Shown: positions 34,640-43,451 of the stretch, piece after piece | Numbering within the stretch: position 1 is the first letter of the stretch | Layout of the letters: every line of letters begins with the position of its first letter | From: Streptomyces fuscichromogenes | Lineage (GTDB): Bacteria > Actinomycetota > Actinomycetes > Streptomycetales > Streptomycetaceae | DNA: 64,000 nt | Assembly (NCBI RefSeq): GCF_014645815.1 | Contig: NZ_BMML01000038.1 | Span: 17,239-81,238 of the forward strand | Reading direction: 5' to 3' | Program-made: the position numbers and the translations under genes | The notes under the pieces: generated by a model | Told to the model about the DNA's origin: nothing | Databases searched by the model: none | What the model saw: the letters and a program-made list of their open reading frames with translations, nothing else

Positions 34640-35866
34640 ATGGTCTCGGCAATGGTGTGCAGAAGCGCGGTGCTCGGAGCGGTGACGCTGTCACTGCTCG
34701 CGGTCCCGGCCCAGGCGGCGCCCCTGAGGGCGCCGGCCGCCCGCGGCCCGGCCGCCGCGCTGCCGGCGCCCGACACCGCGGGGCTGGCCGCGGTGCTGCG
34801 CTCGGTCGTGGCGAAGGGCGCGCCCGGCGCGATGGCCCGCATCGACGACGGCACCCAGGTCCACCGGGCCGCGCAGGGCGTCGCCGACCGCACGACCCGG
34901 CGGGCCCTCACCACCACGGACCGCTTCCGGGTGGGCAGTGTCACCAAGACGTTCTCGGCGGTGGTCCTGCTCCAGCTGGTGGACGAGCACAGGCTCGCCC
35001 TGGACACATCGGTCAACCACTACCTGCCGGGGCTGCTGCCGGACGACCGCATCACCGTGCGGCACGTGCTGAGCCACCGCAGCGGTCTGTACGACTACAC
35101 CAACGACCTGTTCGCCAGCAGCGTGTCCGGCTTCGAGTCGGTGCGCGACAAGGTCTTCACCTACCGCCAGCTGGTGAACCTGTCCCTGAAGAAGCCGCGC
35201 ACCAACGCGCCGGGCGCCGCCTACTCGTACTCCAACACCAACTTCGTGGTCGCCGGCATGCTGATCGAGAAGCTCACCGGGCACAGCGTGCGCACGGAGT
35301 ACGAGAACCGCATCTTCAAGCCGCTGCACCTGACCGACACCTTCTACGTGCACCCCGACACGAAGATCCCGGGACAGCACGCGAGCGGCTACCTCACCGC
35401 GGACCGGGCGGGCGCCGCGCCCGTCGACGCCACGGACCAGACGGTGTCCTGGGCACAGAGCGCCGGCGCCATCATCTCCAGCGCCCGCGACCTCGACACG
35501 TTCTACTCGGCGCTGGTGCGCGGCAGACTGACGTCGGCCGCCCGCCTCGCGGAGATGGAGCGCTTCACCCGCGTCAACTCCACCACCTCCTACGGGCTGG
35601 GGCTGCGCCGCCGCGACCTGTCCTGCGGGATCTCGGTGTACGGCCACACGGGCGCCGTCCAGGGCTACTACACGTACGCCTTCACCACCGCCGACGGCAC
35701 GCGCAGCCTCACCGCGCTCGCCAACGCCTCCAACAGCTCCGACGTGCTCAACACGCTGGCGACCACCCTGGAGCCGGCGTTCTGCGGCAAGCAGAGTTCC
35801 ACGCGCGGCGCGACCGTGCCGCTGGAGCGGGAGGACGTGGCTCCGGCCGCGCCCCGGGAGCAGTAG
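34640..35866 (+). CDS. Secreted serine hydrolase (class C beta-lactamase/D-Ala-D-Ala carboxypeptidase fold)
   Basis: A 408-residue exported protein with signal peptide (cleavage near AQA-AP). The penicillin-binding fold motifs are present in order: SVTK (nucleophile Ser, general base Lys), YSN in YSYSNTNF, and HTG in YGHTGAVQGYY. It may be a D-alanyl-D-alanine carboxypeptidase, an esterase or a peptide hydrolase of the R61 type; R61 itself is a Streptomyces enzyme of this class. GGAG lies before the ATG. Confidence 0.9.
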   Translation: MVSAMVCRSAVLGAVTLSLLAVPAQAAPLRAPAARGPAAALPAPDTAGLAAVLRSVVAKGAPGAMARIDDGTQVHRAAQGVADRTTRRALTTTDRFRVGSVTKTFSAVVLLQLVDEHRLALDTSVNHYLPGLLPDDRITVRHVLSHRSGLYDYTNDLFASSVSGFESVRDKVFTYRQLVNLSLKKPRTNAPGAAYSYSNTNFVVAGMLIEKLTGHSVRTEYENRIFKPLHLTDTFYVHPDTKIPGQHASGYLTADRAGAAPVDATDQTVSWAQSAGAIISSARDLDTFYSALVRGRLTSAARLAEMERFTRVNSTTSYGLGLRRRDLSCGISVYGHTGAVQGYYTYAFTTADGTRSLTALANASNSSDVLNTLATTLEPAFCGKQSSTRGATVPLEREDVAPAAPREQ

Positions 35867-35892
35867 CGCCGGAAGGCTGCGGACGAGCCGTG

Positions 35893-35948
35893 ACCCGGCC
35901 TCGGCCGGGTGAGCGGGGTCGTCGGGAAGCGTCCGGCCGCAAGGCCGG
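35893..35948 (+). terminator. Two tandem terminator-like hairpins
   Basis: ACCCGGCC-TC-GGCCGGGT (35893-35910) and CCGGCC-GCAA-GGCCGG followed by G-rich sequence (35933-35948), starting 26 nt after the serine hydrolase stop. They likely end that transcript. Confidence 0.6.
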
Positions 35949-36012
35949 GGGGGACCGAACAGACAGGCCGCTGCCGCAGCGGGGGCAACTCCCGCCGCGG
36001 GCCGAAGGACGT

Positions 36013-36150
36013 CGCCCGCCTACGGCGATGCCGCAGGCGGGCGTGGACGACCCCGCGTCCGCGGCCCGACACACCGCACAGCCCCGGGAACCTCGTGCCC
36101 GGGCCGGACGTTCAACCGGCGACTCCCCCACCGGGCGCGACGTCCGGCCC
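36013..36150 (+). other. Structured leader upstream of the TerD-CAP gene
   Basis: Three inverted repeats in 140 bp of non-coding DNA. Stem A: CGCCCGCCT (36013-36021) with AGGCGGGCG (36035-36043), extended inside by CGGC-GAT-GCCG, a 13-bp stem with one mismatch. Stem B: CCCGGG (36083-36088) with CCCGGG (36098-36103). Stem C: perfect 11-bp GGGCCGGACGT (36101-36111) with ACGTCCGGCCC (36140-36150). B and C share bases 36101-36103, so they exclude each other, and C ends 22 nt before the ATG. This could be an RNA switch or thermosensor; no known riboswitch class was recognised. Confidence 0.4.
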
Positions 36151-36172
36151 CTGACCTCGTGGAGGCGGCGAG

Positions 36173-37516
36173 ATGAGCGAGCTGGTCCCCGGGGGCAACC
36201 TGCCCCTTCCGGACGGCGCGCTGACGCTGCGGGTGCCGGGTCCCTTCGACGTGTCGGCCCTGATCACCGACGAGAGCGGCAGGGTGGGCGGCGACGCCGA
36301 CTTCGTGTTCTTCAACCAGCCGGACGCACCGGGCGTCCGGCTGCGCGGTGACCGGCTGACCGTGGAACCGGCCCTGCTGCGGGCCGGTGCCCAGCGCGTC
36401 ACCCTCACGGTCACCGCCGCCGAGCCCGGCACCCCGCTCGGCCGGCTGCCCGCCGCCACCCTGCACGTGACCGACCGCCTCGGCCGCACGGTGGCCCGCT
36501 TCGCACCGCCGCGCCCGCAGACGGAGACCCTGCTGCTGCTCTCCGAGATATACCGCCGGGGCACCGGCTGGAAGCTGCGCGCGATCGGCCAGGGATACGC
36601 GGACGGGCTGGCCGGGATCGCCCGGGACTTCGGGGTCGACGTGGTCGAGGACCGGCAGCCCGCCGACGGCTTCCGTGCCACCATCCCGGCCCAGCGCACG
36701 GCGGCCTCGCCGGCCCGCCCCTCGACGGCCGCGCTGCCCGATCCGGACGGACTGCTGGGCCAGGTCAACGCCGCCCGCGCCCGGGCCGGCCGCCCGCCGG
36801 TGGCCCCGGACGCCCGGCTGGCCTCGGCCGCCCGCGCACACGCCGGAGCGATGGCCGAGGCCGGCCGGCTGGCCACCGAGAGCGGCGACGGCGTCTCCGT
36901 CCACCAGCGGATCAGCGACACCGGATTCGCCTATGTCACGGTCGGCGAGCACCTCGTCTCCGGCCCCCGCACGCCGGCCGAGTTCGTCGACTACTGCCTG
37001 CGCACCGAGGACGCCCGGCGCACCCTGCTCGACCCGGCGTTCACCCACGCCGGACTCGCCCACGTCCGGGGCCCGCGGGACGGGGACACCTACTGGACCG
37101 CCCTGTGGGCGAGACCCCTCACCCAGGCCGAACTGACCCGCACCCGTGCCGAGGTGGTCGACCTCACCAACCGGGAGCGGACCCGGAGCGGGCTGCGGCC
37201 GCTCGCGGTGGATCCGCAGCTGGCCGCCGCCGCACAGGCGTACAGCACGGACATGGCGACCCGCGACTTCTACGCGCACACCTCCCCCGAGGGCACCCAG
37301 CCCTGGGACCGGGCCGCCGCCGCGGGCTCGCGGCGGCGCACCATCGGCGAGAACATCGCCTGCGGGCAGCGGTCCGCGGCGGAGGTGGTGGACGGTTGGA
37401 TGAACAGCCCGGGCCACCGGGCCAACATCCTCAAAGCGGACTTCACCCACATAGGCATCGGCTTCGCCGGCGGCGGCCGGGCGGGCACCTACTGGACCCA
37501 GCTGTTCGGTGCCTGA
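36173..37516 (+). CDS. TerD-domain protein fused to two CAP domains
   Basis: A 447-residue fusion. Residues 1-185 are a TerD domain with the calcium-site pattern (FDVSALITDESGRVGGDADF, then VFFNQ) found in tellurite/stress-resistance proteins. Two CAP/SCP domains follow: the first (about 193-318) has GEHL but lacks the second His (DARRT in place of GHR), so it looks degenerate; the second (about 322-447) has HTSPEG, GENIA and GHRANIL intact. There is no signal peptide, which is unusual because CAP proteins are mostly secreted. GGAGG lies 7 nt before the ATG. The AIM24 gene follows by 47 bp and may be co-transcribed. Confidence 0.85.
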   Translation: MSELVPGGNLPLPDGALTLRVPGPFDVSALITDESGRVGGDADFVFFNQPDAPGVRLRGDRLTVEPALLRAGAQRVTLTVTAAEPGTPLGRLPAATLHVTDRLGRTVARFAPPRPQTETLLLLSEIYRRGTGWKLRAIGQGYADGLAGIARDFGVDVVEDRQPADGFRATIPAQRTAASPARPSTAALPDPDGLLGQVNAARARAGRPPVAPDARLASAARAHAGAMAEAGRLATESGDGVSVHQRISDTGFAYVTVGEHLVSGPRTPAEFVDYCLRTEDARRTLLDPAFTHAGLAHVRGPRDGDTYWTALWARPLTQAELTRTRAEVVDLTNRERTRSGLRPLAVDPQLAAAAQAYSTDMATRDFYAHTSPEGTQPWDRAAAAGSRRRTIGENIACGQRSAAEVVDGWMNSPGHRANILKADFTHIGIGFAGGGRAGTYWTQLFGA

Positions 37517-37563
37517 ACCGATACCGTCCGTGATCTTGGCGGAACGGGTGCCTCCGGGACACC

Positions 37564-38250
37564 ATGCCCGGCATGAAGGGTGATCTCTTTTCAAGTCAGC
37601 ACATGGTGGCACCGGCGCTAGAGCCGGGCCTGACGGTCGAGAACGCGAAGTGCCTCAGGTACGCGGTCAACGGCGAGATGCACGCCCGCCAGGGCGCGAT
37701 GATCGCGCACCGCGGCAGTCTGAAGTTCGAACGCAAGGGCCAGGGCGTGGGCGGAATGCTCAAGCGGGCGGTCACCGGCGAGGGGCTGCCGCTGATGTCC
37801 GTCCAGGGCCAGGGCGAGGCCTGGTTCGCGCACGAGGCGCAGAACTGTTTCATCGTGGAGATAGAACCGGGCGACCAGTTCACGGTGAACGGCCGCAACG
37901 TCCTGTGCTTCGACGCCACGCTGGCGTACGAGATCAGGACGGTGAAGGGCTCCGGCATCGCCGGCGGCGGCCTGTTCAACAGCGTGTTCTCCGGACACGG
38001 CAAGCTCGGTCTGATCTGTGACGGCAACCCGCTGGTGATCCCGGTCTCGCCGCAGGCCCCGGTGTACGTCGACACGGACGCGGTGGTGGGCTGGACCACG
38101 CATCTGCAGACCTCGCTGCACCGCTCGCAGTCCATCGGGTCGATGCTGCGCGGCGGTTCGGGCGAAACGGTCCAGCTGATGCTCCAGGGCGAGGGGTACG
38201 TCGTGGTCCGGCCGAGCGAGGCGACCCCGCAGAAGGCACAGCAGCACTGA
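37564..38250 (+). CDS. AIM24 family protein
   Basis: A 228-residue beta-rich protein of the AIM24/TIGR00266-like family, with CLRYAVNGEMHARQGAMIAHRG near the start (key part MHARQGAM), GLFNSVFSGHGKL in the middle and a Gly-rich core. Function in bacteria is unknown; the yeast homologue is a mitochondrial inner-membrane organiser. No signal peptide. ATG at 37564 is used here; an ATG at 37573 is equally possible. It may share a transcript with the TerD-CAP gene, and a strong hairpin directly after the stop codon ends the unit. Confidence 0.85.
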   Translation: MPGMKGDLFSSQHMVAPALEPGLTVENAKCLRYAVNGEMHARQGAMIAHRGSLKFERKGQGVGGMLKRAVTGEGLPLMSVQGQGEAWFAHEAQNCFIVEIEPGDQFTVNGRNVLCFDATLAYEIRTVKGSGIAGGGLFNSVFSGHGKLGLICDGNPLVIPVSPQAPVYVDTDAVVGWTTHLQTSLHRSQSIGSMLRGGSGETVQLMLQGEGYVVVRPSEATPQKAQQH

Positions 38251-38324
38251 CACCCGGCCGCCCTGGTCCCGCTGGTCCGGCCGCCCCGGCCGGTCCGGGT
38301 TGACCAGGGCGGTCCGGCCGGGTG
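38251..38324 (+). terminator. Long terminator hairpin after AIM24
   Basis: Left arm CACCCGGCC-GCCCTGGTC (38251-38268) pairs with GACCAGGGC (38302-38310) and GGCCGGGTG (38316-38324): 18 bp in all, interrupted only by a 5-nt bulge GGTCC. It begins right after the AIM24 stop codon. Confidence 0.75.
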
Positions 38325-38375
38325 AGGGTGCGGACGGCGCGGACCGTCGCCCCCGCGCCGGAAAGGTGAACGGCC

Positions 38376-39344
38376 TTGAACGGCATCATCGGCATCTCCG
38401 ACATCGAAGCCGCGGCCCGGCTGATCGCCGGACACGTCGTACGCACCCCCACCCTGGCGAGCACCGGCCTGTCGGAGCTGCTCGGCGTCCCGGTCACCGC
38501 CAAGCTCGAACTCCTCCAGCGCACCGGCTCCTTCAAGGCGCGCGGTGCCACCGCGAAGCTGCTGTCGCTGAGCGAGGCCGAGCGGGCGGCCGGCGTGGTG
38601 GCCGTCAGCGGCGGCAACCACGGCATCGCCCTCGCGGTGATGGCCGCGGCCCTCGATGTGAAGGCGACGGTGGTGATGCCCCGGACGGCACCCGCCCGGT
38701 CGATCGCGCTGGTCGAGGCGGCCGGCGCGTCGGTGCGCCGCACCGGCGGCATGGACTCGGCGTTCGCGTTGGTGCCCCGGCTGCGGGACGAGGGGCTCAC
38801 CCTGGTCCACCCCTTCGACGACCCGGTGGTGATCGCCGGACAGGGCACGGCGGGCCTGGAGCTCGCCGAGGACGCGGACGACCTCACCGACGTGCTCGTC
38901 AGCATCGGCGGCGGGGGCCTGATCGCGGGCGTCGCGGCGGCCCTGCGGGCCCGTCGCCCCGGGGTGCGGGTGTGGGGCGTGGAGACGGCGGGCGCGCAGG
39001 CCATGTCCGAGGCGCTCGCGGCGGGCGGTCCGCTGCCGGTCGAGGTGTCGTCGATCGTGACGACGCTCAGCGCGCCGTCCGTGTCCCGGCTGACGTACGA
39101 CCATGCCGCGGCGCTGGTGGAGGAGGTGCTGGTGGTGCCGGACCGGGAGGCCGTGCGGGGCAGTCTGGAGTTCGCCGAGCACGCCAAGGTGTGGGCCGAG
39201 CCGGCCGCCGGCTGTCTGCTGCCCGCGGCCCGGCAGGTGCGGGAGCGGGTCGGCGACGGGGCGCGGATCGGGCTCGTGGTGTGCGGGGGCAATGTGACGC
39301 ACCGGGAGATCGCGGAGTGGACCGAGCGCTTCGGACTCGGCTGA
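38376..39344 (+). CDS. PLP-dependent threonine/serine dehydratase-like enzyme
   Basis: A 322-residue fold-type II PLP enzyme. The cofactor lysine lies in GSFKARGA (residue about 53), the substrate loop in SGGNHGIALA, and the phosphate-binding glycine loop in SIGGGGLIAG. It lacks the C-terminal ACT domain of biosynthetic IlvA, so it resembles catabolic threonine dehydratases or serine/aspartate racemases. Note that TAPARSIAL replaces the usual PxxK segment. The TTG start is preceded by GAAAGG. Confidence 0.88.
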   Translation: MNGIIGISDIEAAARLIAGHVVRTPTLASTGLSELLGVPVTAKLELLQRTGSFKARGATAKLLSLSEAERAAGVVAVSGGNHGIALAVMAAALDVKATVVMPRTAPARSIALVEAAGASVRRTGGMDSAFALVPRLRDEGLTLVHPFDDPVVIAGQGTAGLELAEDADDLTDVLVSIGGGGLIAGVAAALRARRPGVRVWGVETAGAQAMSEALAAGGPLPVEVSSIVTTLSAPSVSRLTYDHAAALVEEVLVVPDREAVRGSLEFAEHAKVWAEPAAGCLLPAARQVRERVGDGARIGLVVCGGNVTHREIAEWTERFGLG

Positions 39345-39550
39345 CCAGCTCACCGCACCCGGGCTTTTACCGTCGGTTACCCGCAGGTCGTGGCCCGGTC
39401 ATACATTGTTTTCCACAAGTTCCCAGCTGGTGCCGCCAGTTGAATAAAAGGCAAGAAGGGTACCCGAGTTGCAGATTCTTTGAACAAACCCGGGAGCGTC
39501 CCCCGTACTTCTGGTCAATGACGAGGCAGGGGTTTCAGCGAGGGATGACG

Positions 39551-41167
39551 ATGGTCAAGGCGCATGTCTCCGCACAAGAGTTGGTCGCCGGAAGGTACCG
39601 GCTCCTCGAAGTCGCCGACCGCGAGCCGAACCGCATCAGCTGGTACGCGGAGGACGTGCAGGCCGAGCGACCGCGCCTGGTGACCCAGGTCGCGTTTCCC
39701 GAGCCGCCCACCGCGGACACCGTGCGCCGGACCACCGCCCGCATCCTGCGCTCCTCCGAGGTGATGAGCGCGCTGCGGCCCGGCCGGGTCGCGATGGTGA
39801 TCGACGCCTTCGAGGAGGCGGGCACGCTCTGGACGGTGACGGAGCTGATCGACGGCACCCCGCTCAGCGAACTGCTCGCCCAGGAGCCCGCGTTCAACTG
39901 CGTACGGGCCGCCCGCATCGGGCTGGAGGTGCTGGACGTCCTGGAGGCCGCGCACGCCGACGGCTACACGCACGGCGAGCTCAGCCCCGGCCAGATCTTC
40001 GTCCGTGACCGGGGCCCGGTCGTCGTCACCGGGTTCGGCCTGGCCGGCGCGACGCTGGCGCCCCGGGTCACCGCGCCGTCGTACGCCTCGCCGGAGCAGG
40101 CCCGGGACGAGCGCATCGGTCCCTCGGCCGACCTGTGGGCGCTCGGCGCGATCCTCTACACGATGGTCGAGGGGCGGCCGCCGTTCCGGGACCGGGGCAA
40201 GGCCGAAGCCACCCTGAAGGGCGTGGACCGGCTGCCGTTGCGCACCCCGCTGCGGGCCGGCCCGCTGACCCAGGTGATACAGGGGCTGCTGCGGAAGAAC
40301 TCGCGCGAACGGCTGAGCCGGACGGTGGTACGTCAGGCGCTGACACGTGTCCTGGACGAGGATCCGGAGGCGGTGGTCGAGTCCGCCCCCGTCTCCCGGC
40401 TGCGCGGTGCCTATGTGGCCGCCCGCGCCTCGGGGTGGAGCAGGACCACCATGATCGGCGGGACCGCGCTGGCCGTGGTGACCGTGTCGGTCGCGGTGCT
40501 GGCCGCCACCCAGGGTCTGCCGGGCGCCTCCTCGGCGGGCTCGGCCCCGAGCGCCTCCGCCACGGCCGGCGACCCGGCCAACCGTACGGACGGCAACACC
40601 CCCAGCTCCTCCCCGTCCCGGACGACGCCCTCCTCCCCCGCTCCGTCGCGCTCCGCCTCCGCGTCCCCCTCGACGGCGGCCACGGCCACCGCGGGTGCCC
40701 TGCCGGCCGGTTTCCGCCGTTACACCGCCCCGGAGGGGTTCTCGGTGGCGCTCCCGAAGGGCTGGAAGCGCCTCGACACCCAGCGGGACGACGTCGCCTA
40801 CCGGATCACCTTCGGCCCCGGCGGCGACGACCTGCGCACCCTGGCCGTCACCTACAGCACTCAGGCGGGCCCGGACCCGGTCGCGATCTGGCGGGACGAG
40901 GTGGAGCCGGGACTGGAGAAGCTGGACGGCTACCAGCTGGTCGGCGAGATCAAGGCGACCACCTACCAGGGGCACAAGGCGGCCGACATGGAGTGGCTCT
41001 CCGGTACCGGCGCCGACCGGGTGCACACCTTCGGCCGCGGCTTCCTGCTCGGGGGCGGCCGCAGCTTCTCCCTGCGGATCACGGCACCGGCCGCCGCCTG
41101 GGACGACGCCGCCGACCAGCTCGCCATGAAGACCTTCCTGGAGACGTTCCGCTCCACGGCGGGCTGA
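39551..41167 (+). CDS. Membrane-anchored protein kinase-like protein (probable pseudokinase)
   Basis: A 538-residue protein: kinase-like domain about 12-275, one transmembrane helix about 302-321, a Ser/Pro/Thr-rich linker, and an external domain of about 140 residues. The fold is of the Hanks type (DLWALGAILY present), but the key residues are changed: the ATP lysine position reads LVTQVAF (Gln), the HRD motif reads HGELSPGQ, and DFG reads GFG. It is therefore probably catalytically dead and may bind a ligand or partner instead. ATG at 39551 is chosen because GAGGG lies 6 nt upstream; in-frame ATGs at 39518 and 39545 are alternatives. Confidence 0.85.
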   Translation: MVKAHVSAQELVAGRYRLLEVADREPNRISWYAEDVQAERPRLVTQVAFPEPPTADTVRRTTARILRSSEVMSALRPGRVAMVIDAFEEAGTLWTVTELIDGTPLSELLAQEPAFNCVRAARIGLEVLDVLEAAHADGYTHGELSPGQIFVRDRGPVVVTGFGLAGATLAPRVTAPSYASPEQARDERIGPSADLWALGAILYTMVEGRPPFRDRGKAEATLKGVDRLPLRTPLRAGPLTQVIQGLLRKNSRERLSRTVVRQALTRVLDEDPEAVVESAPVSRLRGAYVAARASGWSRTTMIGGTALAVVTVSVAVLAATQGLPGASSAGSAPSASATAGDPANRTDGNTPSSSPSRTTPSSPAPSRSASASPSTAATATAGALPAGFRRYTAPEGFSVALPKGWKRLDTQRDDVAYRITFGPGGDDLRTLAVTYSTQAGPDPVAIWRDEVEPGLEKLDGYQLVGEIKATTYQGHKAADMEWLSGTGADRVHTFGRGFLLGGGRSFSLRITAPAAAWDDAADQLAMKTFLETFRSTAG

Positions 41168-41288
41168 CGCGCCGGGTGCCGTGCGACGCGCTCCGCCGGT
41201 GATCGACGGTGTGGCAAACCATGGCCAATGGGTCGATAGGCTGCCCGTCGGTACCCATGCAGTCCGGCAGCCTTCAGGAGTGTCCTCC

Positions 41289-42326
41289 GTGACCCTAGCG
41301 ATCGACCCGTCCCAGACGTCCAGCGCGTCCCCGGCTCCCCTGTCCGACCTGGTGGCGCGGGACGCGCGCGAGTTCGGCGCGTATGTGCGCACCGGAGGCT
41401 GGACGTTCGGGCTGATGGTGGCCCGCAGCGTGCGGCCGGGAGGACAGGGCGCGGACGAGACGCCGAAGGTCTCGGCGAAGGAGTTCGCCGAACTGGCCGG
41501 CTGCTCCGCGGATCGTGTCATGCGCTACTACAAGGCCTGGGACAAGGCCGCGGACGACGGTGTGGTCCCGCACTTCGAGGCCCTCGCGCCGGGCCAGGAG
41601 GTGGAACTCCCGGACTCCGACGTCTGGTCGGAGTACTACGTCTCCCGCAACAGCGCCACCTCCGAACGCGGCACCGCCATCGCGGAGGCCGCCGAGGCCG
41701 AGGGCATCCGGCCCACCAAGGCCCTGGAGGTCGCCGAGAACCCCACCGCGCTGCGCGCCGCGATCCTCGCCGACCCGTCCACCGCCCGCGCCGCCCGCTC
41801 GGCCCTTCTCGACCGCATCAAGGAGGACCCGGACCTGCAGACCGTGCTGGCCAGGGACGTGGTTCGGACCGCCGACCTGAAGAAGGCCGTCGCCACCGAG
41901 AGCCGCTCGGCCGACCGCATCGGCTACGTCCGGCAGATCGCCGAGTCCGGCCAGATCAAGACCCCGGCCGGGCAGACCGTCGACGCACCGGCCGGGCTGC
42001 GCCAGGAGGCCGAGCGCCATCTGTCGCTCCTCGACGAACTGGACGAGGACGAGGACACCGGCGACTGGGCGACCGAGGCCTTCGACACCATGAAGAACCT
42101 GGTCGTGGAGGCGGTGGAGGCCGACCCCGAACTGCGGGTCCAGGAGCGGCGCACCAGGTTCTACAACAGCCTCCAGAAGGCGACCAGGGCGTTCGACGAG
42201 CTGACCTTCGACGACGCCCAGGACTTCTACGAGGACGACATGGTCCAGCGTCTGGAGGACCTCCAGCAAGCCATCGGCTCCTGCCTGACCGCACTGCGCG
42301 GCGCCAGGGGCACGCAGGACGCGTAG
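41289..42326 (+). CDS. Conserved actinomycete protein of unknown function, helical
   Basis: A 345-residue, acidic, mostly helical cytoplasmic protein. The section around residues 55-85 (ETPKVSAKEFAELAGCSADRVMRYYKAWDKAA) reads like a helix-turn-helix, so DNA binding is possible. The rest is Glu/Ala-rich and could form coiled coils. The GTG start has AGGAG 8 nt upstream. No closer family was recognised. Confidence 0.8.
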   Translation: MTLAIDPSQTSSASPAPLSDLVARDAREFGAYVRTGGWTFGLMVARSVRPGGQGADETPKVSAKEFAELAGCSADRVMRYYKAWDKAADDGVVPHFEALAPGQEVELPDSDVWSEYYVSRNSATSERGTAIAEAAEAEGIRPTKALEVAENPTALRAAILADPSTARAARSALLDRIKEDPDLQTVLARDVVRTADLKKAVATESRSADRIGYVRQIAESGQIKTPAGQTVDAPAGLRQEAERHLSLLDELDEDEDTGDWATEAFDTMKNLVVEAVEADPELRVQERRTRFYNSLQKATRAFDELTFDDAQDFYEDDMVQRLEDLQQAIGSCLTALRGARGTQDA

Positions 42327-42347
42327 GGCAATTCCGCTCAGGATTGA

Positions 42348-42371
42348 GCGTTTTTGCCGTGAGAGGGGTAC
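42348..42371 (+). promoter_or_regulatory. Candidate sigma-B-type promoter before the SsgA-like gene
   Basis: GCGT, 14-bp spacer, GGGTAC (42366-42371), matching the GNNT-N14-16-GGGTAC/T pattern of Streptomyces sigma-B-like factors. It would start transcription about 35 nt upstream of the GTG. Confidence 0.4.
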
Positions 42372-42410
42372 TAGAGGGCACCAAGCCGATCGTTCTCGGA
42401 GGCCACTCGC

Positions 42411-42836
42411 GTGAACCCCATCGTGCACAGGACCCTGGTCGTACAGCTCCGGGCGGACGGGACGGGTCGCTGTCCCGTCCTCGCCCATCTGTCGTACGAC
42501 GCCGGTGACCCGTTCGCCGTCACCGCGGTGTTCACCCTGGACGGCCGGGTGCTCGCCCGGTGGCGGCTGGACCGCGAGATGCTGAACGACGGGCTGAGAG
42601 AGCCGGTCGGAGTCGGGGACGTACGACTGCGTCCCGTACGGCAGGGGCGCTGGAGGGAAGTGCGTATGGATTTCCTCGGCGACCCCCTGCCCAGCGGTAC
42701 CCGCCATCACGCGGTGGTGTTCGCCTGGGCGCCGTCGCTGGCGTCCTTCCTGAGCGACACCTACATGGCGGTGCCGCCCGGCCGGGAGGAGTTCCCCGTG
42801 GACGACGTACTCGCGGAGATCCTCGCCACCGGCTGA
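42411..42836 (+). CDS. SsgA-like protein (SALP) sporulation/cell division regulator
   Basis: A 141-residue protein of the SsgA/SsgB family found only in morphologically complex actinomycetes. Characteristic segments are LSYDAGDPFAVTAVF, the WRLDREMLNDGL motif and DVRLRPV. Such proteins guide septum placement and peptidoglycan remodelling during sporulation. The GTG has GGAGG 8 nt upstream. Which SALP subclass it is cannot be settled from sequence alone. Confidence 0.92.
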   Translation: MNPIVHRTLVVQLRADGTGRCPVLAHLSYDAGDPFAVTAVFTLDGRVLARWRLDREMLNDGLREPVGVGDVRLRPVRQGRWREVRMDFLGDPLPSGTRHHAVVFAWAPSLASFLSDTYMAVPPGREEFPVDDVLAEILATG

Positions 42837-42869
42837 GCAGCCGTACTCGCGCGGGCCCCCGGAGGTGGC

Positions 42870-43355
42870 TCAGCGGGTGGTGTGACGGTGCCGGGACCAC
42901 AGCGGCAGGCCGTACCAGCACATCAGGTACCAGACGACGACGGCCACCACCACCCAGGTCACCGGGCCGCCGTCGGTGGCCACCCGGAGGATCAGCACCA
43001 GGGCGGCGGTCATGGTGACCAGCAGCAGGAACAGACCGACCGAGGTCAGCCGGGACGCCACCCGCACCGCCTGCGGCTTCACCTTGCGGCCCGCGACCAG
43101 CCGGTGCAGGGAGACCGGGCCGATGAGGGCGCCGGTGGCGGACGCGCCCAGGATCACGGTGATGACGTAGATCGTCTTGTCCGTGTCGGACAGTTCGGCG
43201 TACTTCTGCTGGAAGACGACGGTGAGCAGGAAGCCGAACAGGATCTGCACACCGGTCTGGGCGACGCGCACTTCCTGTATGAGCTCGCCCCACATCCGGT
43301 CGGCGCGCTCCTCCTCCGTCTCGTCGCGCCCGGTCCGCCGCTCCTGGTCGGTCAT
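42870..43355 (-). CDS. DUF6328 family membrane protein
   Basis: A 161-residue integral membrane protein with a charged N terminus (about 30 residues, RRTGRDETEEERADRM) and four hydrophobic segments (about 33-52, 65-85, 108-127, 132-150). The segment ELIQEVRVAQTGVQILFGFL is typical of DUF6328. Function unknown. It converges with the SsgA-like gene. Confidence 0.85.
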   Translation of the reverse strand: MTDQERRTGRDETEEERADRMWGELIQEVRVAQTGVQILFGFLLTVVFQQKYAELSDTDKTIYVITVILGASATGALIGPVSLHRLVAGRKVKPQAVRVASRLTSVGLFLLLVTMTAALVLILRVATDGGPVTWVVVAVVVWYLMCWYGLPLWSRHRHTTR

Positions 43356-43405
43356 GGACCACGGGTAACCGGCGGGCGGTCCTTCAAACAGCGCGGACAG
43401 GCGGC

Positions 43406-43443
43406 CGGGCCGGGCGGCGGCAGGGCGCCGCTCCCCCGGCCCG
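43406..43443 (-). terminator. Terminator-like hairpin after the aldo/keto reductase
   Basis: Arms CGGGCCGGG (43406-43414) and CCCGGCCCG (43435-43443), with extra pairing inside. It overlaps nothing coding and lies 8 nt after the reductase stop on the minus strand. Confidence 0.5.
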
Positions 43444-43451
43444 CACCGCTG

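Noticed and set aside
39439..39463. Sigma-B-type promoter before the pseudokinase
   Set aside because: GGGTAC is present but the upstream element reads GTTG at the right spacing, not GNNT.
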